Shown: piece after piece, positions 1-5,757 of the stretch
Numbering within the stretch: position 1 is the first letter of the stretch
Layout: the number at the start of each line of letters is the position of its first letter
Assembly: GCA_937916365.1 (NCBI GenBank)
Contig: CALFSY010000112.1
Span: 1-6,614, forward strand
Origin: an uncultured Jannaschia sp.
GTDB lineage: Bacteria > Pseudomonadota > Alphaproteobacteria > Rhodobacterales > Rhodobacteraceae
Length of the DNA stretch: 6,614 bases
Reading direction: 5' to 3'
Program-made: the position numbers and the translations under genes
Notes under the pieces: generated by a model
What the model was told of the DNA's origin: nothing
What the model saw: only the letters and a program-made list of their open reading frames with translations
The model's database searches: none

Positions 1-1228
1 TGAGCTGCTGACCTCTCTGGCTCTCACCACCATTCTCTTCAACATCCTGCATATCATCCGCCTCATCGGGATTTGATGCAAAACTTTCGAAAAAGGATGG
101 ATCGGTGTTAAGATCTTCGTGTTCTTCTTGGGCGGCAATGTTATCTTCGGGGATGTCGGGGTGATGGAGTGTATCCAACGGCTCTGGTGCGGCGGCGGGC
201 ATTACGGACGCAGGCGCAGCAGCAAAAGCATGCGTTGGGGCCCCCAAATGGCGATCATTATCGGCATCAATCCCCGTGGCCACAACGCTGACGCGCATTT
301 TACCTTCCATTGAGGTATCAAGTGTTGATCCAACGATGATATTGGCGTCGGGATCAACTTCTTCGCGAATGCGATTGGCCGCTTCGTCCAATTCAAACAG
401 GGTCAAATCATAGCCGCCGGTGACATTGATAAGAATGCCCCGCGCACCACGCAGGCTAAGCTCATCCAAAAGCGGATTTGCAATCGCTTTTTCAGAGGCC
501 TGCAAAGCGCGGCTTTCGCCTTCGCTTTCGCCGGTGCCCATCATCGCCTTGCCCATTTCATTCATCACCGCTTTCACATCGGCAAAGTCAAGATTGATAA
601 GCCCCGGGCGCACCATCAGGTCGGTCACACCCTTCACACCTTGGTAAAGCACGTCATCGGCCAATGCAAAAGCCTCGGTAAAGGTGGTTTTTTCATTGGC
701 CAGGCGGAAAAGATTTTGGTTTGGAATAATGATAAGGGTATCCACAACCTTTTGCAGGTTCTCTATGCCACCTTCGGCCTGCCGCATCCGTTTGGAACCT
801 TCAAATTGGAATGGTTTTGTAACCACGCCTACGGTGAGAACACCTAATTCCCGCGCCGCTTGTGCGATGATCGGCGCCGCACCCGTTCCCGTGCCGCCGC
901 CCATACCCGCCGTGATAAAGGTCATGTGTGACCCGGCCAGATGGTCAACAATATCTTCGATGCTTTCTTCGGCGGCAGAGGCCCCCACCGCGGGCAATGC
1001 GCCTGCACCTAAACCTTCGGTCACGCGCACACCCATTTGAATTTTTGATGGGGCACGGGATTGCGCTAAAGCCTGGGAATCGGTGTTTGCCACAACAAAA
1101 TCGCACCCATCAAGATTTTGGTCGATCATGTTATTGACGGCGTTTCCGCCTGCACCACCCACACCGATCACAGTAATTCTGGGTTTCAAATCCGGCTGCC
1201 TGTCCGGAAGTGTTAGATTAAGTGTCAT
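1..1228 (-). CDS. ftsZ: Cell division protein FtsZ (3' end outside window)
   Basis: This is the tubulin-like GTPase that polymerises at midcell into the Z ring and recruits the divisome. The frame runs open from an ATG at 1228 to the window edge, giving 409 residues without the C-terminus. The core occupies roughly residues 17-321. It has an N-terminal nucleotide-binding strand and loop (VIGVGGAGGNAVNNM, 20-34), the tubulin signature GGGTGTG at 110-116, and the T7 synergy loop with N212, D214 and D217, which completes the catalytic site of the adjacent subunit. Residues 322-409 are an Ala/Pro-rich and then strongly acidic linker, expected to be disordered. The conserved C-terminal peptide that binds FtsA lies outside the window. 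The MTLNL start matches my memory of Rhodobacterales FtsZ. The ribosome-binding site is only a G-rich stretch (AGGCGGGCGG). A 219-bp gap from ftsA allows its own promoter. Confidence 0.97.
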   Translation of the reverse strand, partial: MTLNLTLPDRQPDLKPRITVIGVGGAGGNAVNNMIDQNLDGCDFVVANTDSQALAQSRAPSKIQMGVRVTEGLGAGALPAVGASAAEESIEDIVDHLAGSHMTFITAGMGGGTGTGAAPIIAQAARELGVLTVGVVTKPFQFEGSKRMRQAEGGIENLQKVVDTLIIIPNQNLFRLANEKTTFTEAFALADDVLYQGVKGVTDLMVRPGLINLDFADVKAVMNEMGKAMMGTGESEGESRALQASEKAIANPLLDELSLRGARGILINVTGGYDLTLFELDEAANRIREEVDPDANIIVGSTLDTSMEGKMRVSVVATGIDADNDRHLGAPTHAFAAAPASVMPAAAPEPLDTLHHPDIPEDNIAAQEEHEDLNTDPSFFESFASNPDEADDMQDVEENGGESQRGQQL

Positions 1229-1250
1229 GTTCCGCCCGCCTGTTTTGCAT
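1218..1250 (-). other. Possible 10-codon upstream ORF overlapping the ftsZ start
   Basis: An ATG 22 bases upstream of the ftsZ ATG opens a different frame of 10 sense codons (MQNRRAEHDT). It closes with TAA 8-10 bases inside ftsZ. The G-rich stretch that should serve as the ftsZ ribosome-binding site lies within this mini-ORF. No clear Shine-Dalgarno is seen ahead of its ATG, so it may simply be chance. Confidence 0.12.
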
Positions 1251-1300
1251 TTCTATGTTCAGTGTTTCCTTGGCCCCAATGATGCGCCAATGCCCCGTTG

Positions 1301-1322
1301 GTTATATTTTGGACGTTTGTCC
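1301..1322 (-). promoter_or_regulatory. TATAAC -10-like element with adjacent GGAC-N4-GTCC dyad
   Basis: On the minus strand, TATAAC (1301-1306) matches five of six -10 bases. It lies 73 bases upstream of the ftsZ ATG. No good -35 is found at 16-18 bases. Four bases upstream of it sits an inverted repeat, GGAC-N4-GTCC (1311-1322), where an activator or repressor could bind. The arms are only 4 bp long, so chance is quite possible. Confidence 0.2.
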
Positions 1323-1409
1323 CCATTTCGAACCATCGTAGCGGCTTTGCGCAGGATCGTCACGCAAAAAGTTGCAAAAATGGACGAAATGTAGCGTATT
1401 CATGTGTAA

Positions 1410-1438
1410 ATTCTGGATGATATTGCGTTCCTCGTCAA
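1410..1438 (-). promoter_or_regulatory. Weak sigma70-like promoter candidate upstream of ftsZ
   Basis: On the minus strand, TTGACG (1433-1438, five of six matches to the -35 consensus) is followed after 17 bases by CAGAAT (1410-1415, four of six to the -10). It begins 10 bases after the ftsA stop and would give a leader of about 175 bases to ftsZ. The spacing is ideal, but the -10 is poor and such matches occur by chance. Confidence 0.25.
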
Positions 1439-1447
1439 GATGAAGTG

Positions 1448-2782
1448 TCACCAATTATCGCGGAACCAACGCACCGCGCGTTTTAGGCTGCGCATAGGGT
1501 AAAGTTGGGCAGGGGTATCAAAATCCCACCATTCGTCCTGTGGATGGGCAGCAAACAACGCAAGCCCCACACAGGCCGAAAATGCTGGCCCACATGCCGA
1601 TTGCGGTAACCCCCGCACACGAAGCGGTCGGCTCAGCCGCACCTGATTGCCCAAGATACGTGTGGCCAGCGCATCAAGCCCCGGCACCTGGCTTGCGCCA
1701 CCAGTCAACACAATACGTTGCGATGGCATGGATTCAAATCCAACCGCGTCAAGCCGCGCGCGCGCTTCTTCCAAAATTTCTTCGACGCGCGGGCGCATAA
1801 CCCCGATCAGCTCTGCCCGGCTAACGCTGCGGCGGTCATGGTGCCAATCGCCCGTGTCGCTTTCAAGTTCGATCACTTCTCGATCGTCCCTACCTGTGGC
1901 GACAACACCACCAAAGCGGGTTTTGATTCGTTCCGCATGGCCAAACGGCACTTGTAAACCTGCGCTTATATCTGCGGTCACATGATCCCCACCGATGCGG
2001 ACACAATCGGCAAAGACCATATGTTTTTTAACAAAAATCGACAGGCTGGTGGTGCCGCCGCCCATGTCGATGCACGCCGCGCCCAACTCTTGTTCGTCTT
2101 CCACCAGACTGGACAATCCCGCAACATAAGGGGCGGTGGCCAATCCGGCCAATTCCAGATCGCAACGTTTTACACAATGCAGTACAGTTTGTATCGCATG
2201 GCTGTCGATCGATACCAGGTGCATATCAACCGATAAACGATTGCCCGCCTGCCCACGCGGATCGGCCAACCCGGTGCGATGATCGAGTGTGAAATTAACC
2301 GGTTGCGCGTGCAAAACTTGGCGATCATCCCCTAAATCAGGCAAATCGCATGCGGCCAACGCGCCGCCAACATCATCATCTTTGGCCACACCCGAAATCA
2401 ATTCGGTTTCCCCTTGCATGGCGGCACTTCGCGGGCGCCCGCCCGCGAGTGACACAACAACATGATCAACACGCGCTTGGGCCATTTTCTGCGCGGCTTG
2501 GACGGCGGTGCGAATGGCGCGTTCGGTTTCTTGGCATGCGTCGATTTCCCCAAACCGCACACCACGTGACCGGGTCGTTGCGGCCCCCACGATACGAAAG
2601 CCAGACCAACCCGCCATGTGCATCGTATGATCGTCATTTTGGGTCTCGCGGCCCGCCTCAAACTGTAAAATAAGGCATGATATTTTGAATGTGCCAATGT
2701 CTAAAATGGCAACAGTACCACGGCGCAGCGCATCTTGCCTTTTGGCACGGATCGCGCGCTGCGATTGGAGAAGATCGTTCAT
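1448..2782 (-). CDS. ftsA: Cell division protein FtsA, actin-like Z-ring membrane tether
   Basis: FtsA is an actin/Hsp70-fold ATP-binding protein. It links FtsZ filaments to the inner face of the cytoplasmic membrane and recruits later divisome proteins. The product is 444 residues, usual for the family. Visible motifs are phosphate-1 (LDIGTFK, 27-33), phosphate-2 (DMGGGTT, 239-245) and the adenosine motif (IVLTGGASQVPG, 357-368). Between the first two lies the FtsA-specific 1C region, with the block TTRSRGVRFGEI at 69-80. The last eleven residues or so (SLKRAVRWFRDNW region) form the basic, aromatic amphipathic membrane-targeting helix. One oddity is F32 in the phosphate-1 loop, where relatives I recall have Ser or Thr. 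The ATG overlaps the ftsQ stop as ATGA, and a GGGTGG stretch precedes it, so translation is probably coupled to ftsQ. Confidence 0.96.
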   Translation of the reverse strand: MNDLLQSQRAIRAKRQDALRRGTVAILDIGTFKISCLILQFEAGRETQNDDHTMHMAGWSGFRIVGAATTRSRGVRFGEIDACQETERAIRTAVQAAQKMAQARVDHVVVSLAGGRPRSAAMQGETELISGVAKDDDVGGALAACDLPDLGDDRQVLHAQPVNFTLDHRTGLADPRGQAGNRLSVDMHLVSIDSHAIQTVLHCVKRCDLELAGLATAPYVAGLSSLVEDEQELGAACIDMGGGTTSLSIFVKKHMVFADCVRIGGDHVTADISAGLQVPFGHAERIKTRFGGVVATGRDDREVIELESDTGDWHHDRRSVSRAELIGVMRPRVEEILEEARARLDAVGFESMPSQRIVLTGGASQVPGLDALATRILGNQVRLSRPLRVRGLPQSACGPAFSACVGLALFAAHPQDEWWDFDTPAQLYPMRSLKRAVRWFRDNW

Positions 2783-3687
2783 CCACCCTGCCCTTCTGCT
2801 ACAGTAACCACACCCGCCTGCTGTAACGTGCGGTATGCTGCCAACGCTGCAGGCGTCATTTGAATGGTCAAACGATTTGGCAGGCGCACATCAATATGTT
2901 CAAATCCCCGCGCCAAAAGCTGCGTTGTATCGTGTAATTCAATCACCCGTTCAAGGGCTGTGATCGCCCCGTTTTCGGGTAACAGGATACGGCGACCGTC
3001 GTTAAATACCACATCCCACCGCCGTTCGCCCATCCGGGCCAACCCACGCAACCGCCCCTCTAGGGGGGCTGCAACATCAAACAACATCAACGCCTCGGCC
3101 GCCGCACGATCACCGCCGTCACCAGCAATCGTAGGCAATGGAACGTCAAATGCACGCGCATCCACAGGAACAATCACATATCCGTCTGCATCAATCACGC
3201 GCGGTCCATCCCGGCTTTGCCACACCAACGCAGGCACCCGTTCATCAATGGTTAGCGCCAAGATGCCATCGGACAGAACGCGCGCCACCGCCTGTTTGAC
3301 GGCGGGCAAGGTTTCGGCGTGTGCACGGATCGCATCCAAATCCAAATCAAACGAAGACATCGGAAAATCCAAGGCCACACGCGCACGGATCGCCTGATCG
3401 ACGGCGGCGCTGGCGCCCGTGATTGAAAGCGCAGCGATCTGAAATTCGGGGCGATCTTGGATCTGATGTTGCACATCGCCAAGCTCGCTCAACAATGTTT
3501 GCCGGTTTTCTGGATCTTCTAAATAAAGGCCGATCAACATAACAATGCCAAAGGCGGGCACCCCCACGCGCAAGGCCGCCCCGAAAAATGGGGTTAACCA
3601 CAGCCGCTGCGCCTTATAAGACAAACGCGAAGGCGCAGGGTCGCGGGTAAAAACCGCGCGCGTGCGGCGCGCGTTTACTTGTCGCAT
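2779..3687 (-). CDS. ftsQ: Cell division protein FtsQ
   Basis: FtsQ is a bitopic inner-membrane divisome protein that scaffolds FtsL/FtsB and links the cytoplasmic and periplasmic parts of the septal machinery. The chosen start gives 302 residues. The N-terminus is short, basic and cytoplasmic (Arg-rich, 1-31). One membrane segment follows at about 37-56 (AALRVGVPAFGIVMLIGLYL). A periplasmic POTRA domain lies at about 82-150, starting FQIAALSITGA and ending near the ERVPALVWQ block. A beta domain covers about 152-285. The frame extends 15 codons upstream to 3732, but the ATG at 3687 is preceded by a strong GGAGG at 7 bases, and homologues begin near here. It overlaps the end of ddl by 13 bp and shares ATGA with ftsA. 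FtsQ diverges quickly, so the call rests on position, topology and the POTRA pattern. Confidence 0.93.
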   Translation of the reverse strand: MRQVNARRTRAVFTRDPAPSRLSYKAQRLWLTPFFGAALRVGVPAFGIVMLIGLYLEDPENRQTLLSELGDVQHQIQDRPEFQIAALSITGASAAVDQAIRARVALDFPMSSFDLDLDAIRAHAETLPAVKQAVARVLSDGILALTIDERVPALVWQSRDGPRVIDADGYVIVPVDARAFDVPLPTIAGDGGDRAAAEALMLFDVAAPLEGRLRGLARMGERRWDVVFNDGRRILLPENGAITALERVIELHDTTQLLARGFEHIDVRLPNRLTIQMTPAALAAYRTLQQAGVVTVAEGQGG

Positions 3688-4619
3688 GATGCGTCCTCCA
3701 CCAACCAACGACATAGCGCCCCAAAGGACCAACCGCGTTCTGCGGCCTGTTCGGGGGTTAAGGAGGTGGGCGTCATACCCGGCTGTGTGTTGGTTTCCAA
3801 AACGAACAGGCCCTCCATTCCCCGCGTATCATCCCACCGGAAATCTGTGCGACTAACCCCACGACACCCCAGTGCGCGGTGTGCACTGGCGGCCATATCC
3901 ATGCACGCGGCAAAAATATTTTCTGGCACATCGGCGGGCACAACGTGGCGCGACCCGCCGGGGCGGTATTTCGCGTCATAATCATACCAACCATCGGTCA
4001 AAATATCGGTCACAGTCAGTGCCCCAGGGGCATCTGTGCCATCACCCATGACCGAGACCGTTAATTCACGGCCCGGCACAAAGGCCTCGACCATCACATG
4101 ATCGGGCATAGTATCGGCCAAATGCGGGGGGCCATTTGCAGCGTCATGCACCAAATACACGCCAACCGAGGACCCCTCGCCATTTGGTTTCACAACATAG
4201 GGTGGATCCATCACATGGCCTGCCATGACCGCCGCCTTTGGCGCGATCACACTGTGGGCAACCGGCAATCCATGGGCGCGAAACACGCCTTTGGCGCGGG
4301 TTTTGTCCATCGCCAAGGCCGAGGCCAACACACCCGAATGCGTATAAGGCACGCACAACCATTCCAAAATGCCCTGCACACACCCGTCTTCGCCCCATCG
4401 CCCGTGCAGAGCGTTGAAACATACATCGGGGGATATGATGGTAAGGCGCGCAACAAAATCCGCACTGGGGGCGGCGTCAACCTCCACCACCTTGAACCCT
4501 TCGCCTTGTAACGCGCGGGCGCATTCACGCCCCGTGGACAACGACACCTCGCGCTCGGCCGAGGCGCCACCCATCAATACCGCAACAAGGGGGGCGGGGT
4601 TGTGCAACCCTTTTGCCAC
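3675..4619 (-). CDS. ddl: D-alanine--D-alanine ligase
   Basis: This cytoplasmic ATP-grasp enzyme joins two D-alanines for the peptidoglycan stem peptide. The chosen GTG start gives 314 residues, close to the family norm. The N-terminal block MGGASAEREVSLSTG (16-30) holds E22, equivalent to E15 of E. coli DdlB. RWGEDGCVQG is at 74-83. The ATP-grasp loop KPNGEGSSVGV (144-154) includes K144 and S150. The omega-loop YDYDAKY (212-218) has K217 and Y218; that Tyr is typical of D-Ala-D-Ala rather than D-Ala-D-Lac ligases. The metal-binding block is LETNTQPGMT (274-283), followed by S286. The start is not certain: the frame is open upstream to a GTG at 4754 inside murB, which would add 45 mainly basic residues. 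GTG 4619 is preferred because GAGG precedes it by 5 bases, whereas the far one has no Shine-Dalgarno. The gene overlaps ftsQ by 13 bp. Confidence 0.95.
   Translation of the reverse strand: MAKGLHNPAPLVAVLMGGASAEREVSLSTGRECARALQGEGFKVVEVDAAPSADFVARLTIISPDVCFNALHGRWGEDGCVQGILEWLCVPYTHSGVLASALAMDKTRAKGVFRAHGLPVAHSVIAPKAAVMAGHVMDPPYVVKPNGEGSSVGVYLVHDAANGPPHLADTMPDHVMVEAFVPGRELTVSVMGDGTDAPGALTVTDILTDGWYDYDAKYRPGGSRHVVPADVPENIFAACMDMAASAHRALGCRGVSRTDFRWDDTRGMEGLFVLETNTQPGMTPTSLTPEQAAERGWSFGALCRWLVEDASCDK
3695..3699 (-). promoter_or_regulatory. Shine-Dalgarno GGAGG setting the ftsQ start
   Basis: GGAGG on the minus strand lies 7 bases before the ATG at 3687, inside the 3' end of ddl. It decides the ftsQ start against the longer in-frame option at 3732 and implies that ribosomes finishing ddl can start on ftsQ. 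Confidence 0.75.
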
Positions 4620-4705
4620 CTGTGCCTCAATCCTCAATGTGCCGCCGGGCTTATTGCCGCCTGGTCGGCCTGTGCGGGGTTTTTTCCCGTTTTGTTTTGC
4701 CCGTT
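4620..4705 (-). other. murB-ddl spacer, open in frame with ddl and Lys/Arg/Pro/Gly-rich if translated
   Basis: These 86 bases separate the murB stop from the preferred ddl start. They have no stop codon in the ddl frame and would encode a basic, low-complexity stretch. The minus strand carries AAAACGGG twice, 14 bases apart (4700-4707, overlapping the murB stop, and 4686-4693). A short CGGG-A6-CCCG foldback sits next to the second copy. The foldback has too short a stem and no U tract, so it is not called a terminator. Confidence 0.4.
4625..4628 (-). promoter_or_regulatory. Shine-Dalgarno GAGG favouring the GTG start of ddl
   Basis: GAGG on the minus strand lies 5 bases before GTG 4619. It is the best-placed ribosome-binding sequence among the candidate ddl starts (GTG 4754, TTG 4637, GTG 4619, TTG 4607). 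Confidence 0.5.
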
Positions 4706-5656
4706 TTACCGGAGCGTTTGGCGCGCGGGGTGTCCCACGCGCATAATTTCCCACTCTAATGCAATTCCATGGATTTCGGAAACCTTTTTTTGCACCATTT
4801 CGCCCAAAGTTTCCAAATCATGCGCGGTGGCGTGGCCCGTGTTGATCATAAAGTTTGCGTGGTGTTCCGACATTTGCGCGCCCCCCACCCGCGCGCCGCG
4901 CATCCCGGCGGTATCAATCAACCGCCAGGCCTTCAGCGTATGGGTATCATCGGCCCGCCCGGTTGAGGAATGGCCGGCAGGATTGCGAAAGGTTGATCCG
5001 GCGCTGCGCACTTTTGTGGGTTGGGTGCGATCGCGCGCGGCGATCTGTGCCTCCATCCTGGCGGTCAATGTGGCGGGGTCGTCGCGCCCGGCCCGAAACG
5101 TTACAGTGGTGATGACCGCATCATCGGGCACATTTGTGTGCCGGTAGGCAAAGGTGATGTCCTTTGGCCCAAACGTCACCGCCCGCCCGTCGCGCAACAC
5201 CCCGCGTGCCGATACGAAATGATCGGCCACATATGCCCCGTAACACCCCGCGTTCATTTTCAACGCCCCGCCAACGGACCCTGGGATCGTGCGCAAAAAC
5301 GTTAGGTCCAGGCCCGCGGCGGCGGCCCGGCGCGCCACGTGCGCGTCCAACGCGGCGGCCCCGGCGGTGATGGTCTCGCCCACAACCTCAATGGCATTGA
5401 ACCCACGGCCCAGGCGAATAACAACGCCCGAAAGGCCGCCATCGCGCACGATCAGGTTTGATCCCACCCCGATGGGAAAAATAGGAACGGCGGGGTCAAG
5501 CGCGGCCAGGAATTGGGACAAATCATCGAAATCGGCGGGTTGAAACACCCAATCGGCGGGCCCGCCCACCCGCAACCACGTTAGATCAGCCAACGGGCGA
5601 TCAGGCGTCAACACACCACGCACGGGGGGAAGGGGCGGCGCCACCCTTACCACCAT
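4706..5656 (-). CDS. murB: UDP-N-acetylmuramate dehydrogenase (UDP-N-acetylenolpyruvoylglucosamine reductase)
   Basis: MurB is a cytoplasmic FAD enzyme. It reduces UDP-GlcNAc-enolpyruvate with NADPH to UDP-MurNAc, the second committed step of peptidoglycan precursor synthesis. The ATG at 5656 gives 316 residues, in the size range of the shorter (type II) MurB proteins. The FAD-binding region shows TWLRVGGPADW (26-36), PIGVGSNLIVRDGG (61-74), and RTIPGSVGGALKMNAGCYG (122-140) with R122 in the conserved position. The block AGSTFRNP (219-226) holds S221, the expected proton-donating serine. GGAQMSEHHANF follows, and the terminal LEWEI block (300-304) carries the catalytic glutamate. No stop closes the frame between 5656 and 5785, but that stretch is unlike MurB, has low GC and lacks an ATG, so the start is placed at 5656. 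Its Shine-Dalgarno is weak (ACGGGC). Confidence 0.95.
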   Translation of the reverse strand: MVVRVAPPLPPVRGVLTPDRPLADLTWLRVGGPADWVFQPADFDDLSQFLAALDPAVPIFPIGVGSNLIVRDGGLSGVVIRLGRGFNAIEVVGETITAGAAALDAHVARRAAAAGLDLTFLRTIPGSVGGALKMNAGCYGAYVADHFVSARGVLRDGRAVTFGPKDITFAYRHTNVPDDAVITTVTFRAGRDDPATLTARMEAQIAARDRTQPTKVRSAGSTFRNPAGHSSTGRADDTHTLKAWRLIDTAGMRGARVGGAQMSEHHANFMINTGHATAHDLETLGEMVQKKVSEIHGIALEWEIMRVGHPARQTLR

Positions 5657-5757
5657 GCCCGTTGAAAACAGGCAGCCACGCCCACGCCGCGCTGCAACCT
5701 TTGTGGTTGAATACGGCAAGGCAAAATTTGACTGGTGTTCAAAACAGCAAACATAAT
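5657..5757. other. Gap upstream of murB with an abrupt GC step
   Basis: This 101-bp non-coding stretch separates the unknown gene from murB. GC falls from 39/60 in 5641-5700 to 22/60 in 5701-5760. A perfect 5-bp inverted repeat, CAACC-N5-GGTTG, lies at the step (5695-5709). No U tract follows it, so it is not a terminator, and no convincing promoter was found for murB. Confidence 0.5.

Larger units (their letters stand above)
1229..1447 (-). promoter_or_regulatory. ftsA-ftsZ intergenic region, likely ftsZ leader or promoter region
   Basis: This is the only sizeable non-coding gap in the otherwise tightly packed ddl-ftsQ-ftsA-ftsZ run. It is AT-richer than the genes upstream. It contains two weak promoter-like matches and a short dyad, listed separately. 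No rho-independent terminator is visible after ftsA, so read-through into ftsZ is likely in addition to any local promoter. No GANTC methylation site and no TTAA-N7-TTAA CtrA-type box was found here by eye. A separate ftsZ promoter in an ftsA-ftsZ gap is known in Caulobacter; its presence here is inference from position. Confidence 0.45.

Noticed and set aside
684..1040. A 118-codon open frame on the plus strand, antisense to ftsZ
   Set aside because: It lies wholly within the strongly conserved FtsZ GTPase core on the other strand and looks like a mirror frame with no protein-like features.
1077..1081. GAATC (GANTC) as a CcrM-linked control site for ftsZ
   Set aside because: It lies inside ftsZ coding sequence, not in the promoter region. 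The few other GANTC sites noticed (for example 1731-1735 and 1925-1929) are also in coding sequence, consistent with chance.
2864..3397. A 177-codon open frame on the plus strand, antisense to ftsQ
   Set aside because: Its composition is Ser/Arg/Ala-rich low complexity, as expected for the reverse of a GC-rich coding gene. It has no recognisable domain, and the minus-strand FtsQ frame is well supported.
3688..3732. Longer ftsQ start adding 15 residues (VLWGAMSLVGG region)
   Set aside because: The ATG at 3687 has GGAGG at 7 bases and gives a typical basic FtsQ N-terminus. The extension would increase the overlap with ddl and has no better ribosome-binding site.
5695..5709. CAACC-N5-GGTTG inverted repeat as a terminator between the unknown gene and murB
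   Set aside because: The stem is only 5 bp and no T run follows on either strand, so it does not meet the pattern of a rho-independent terminator.
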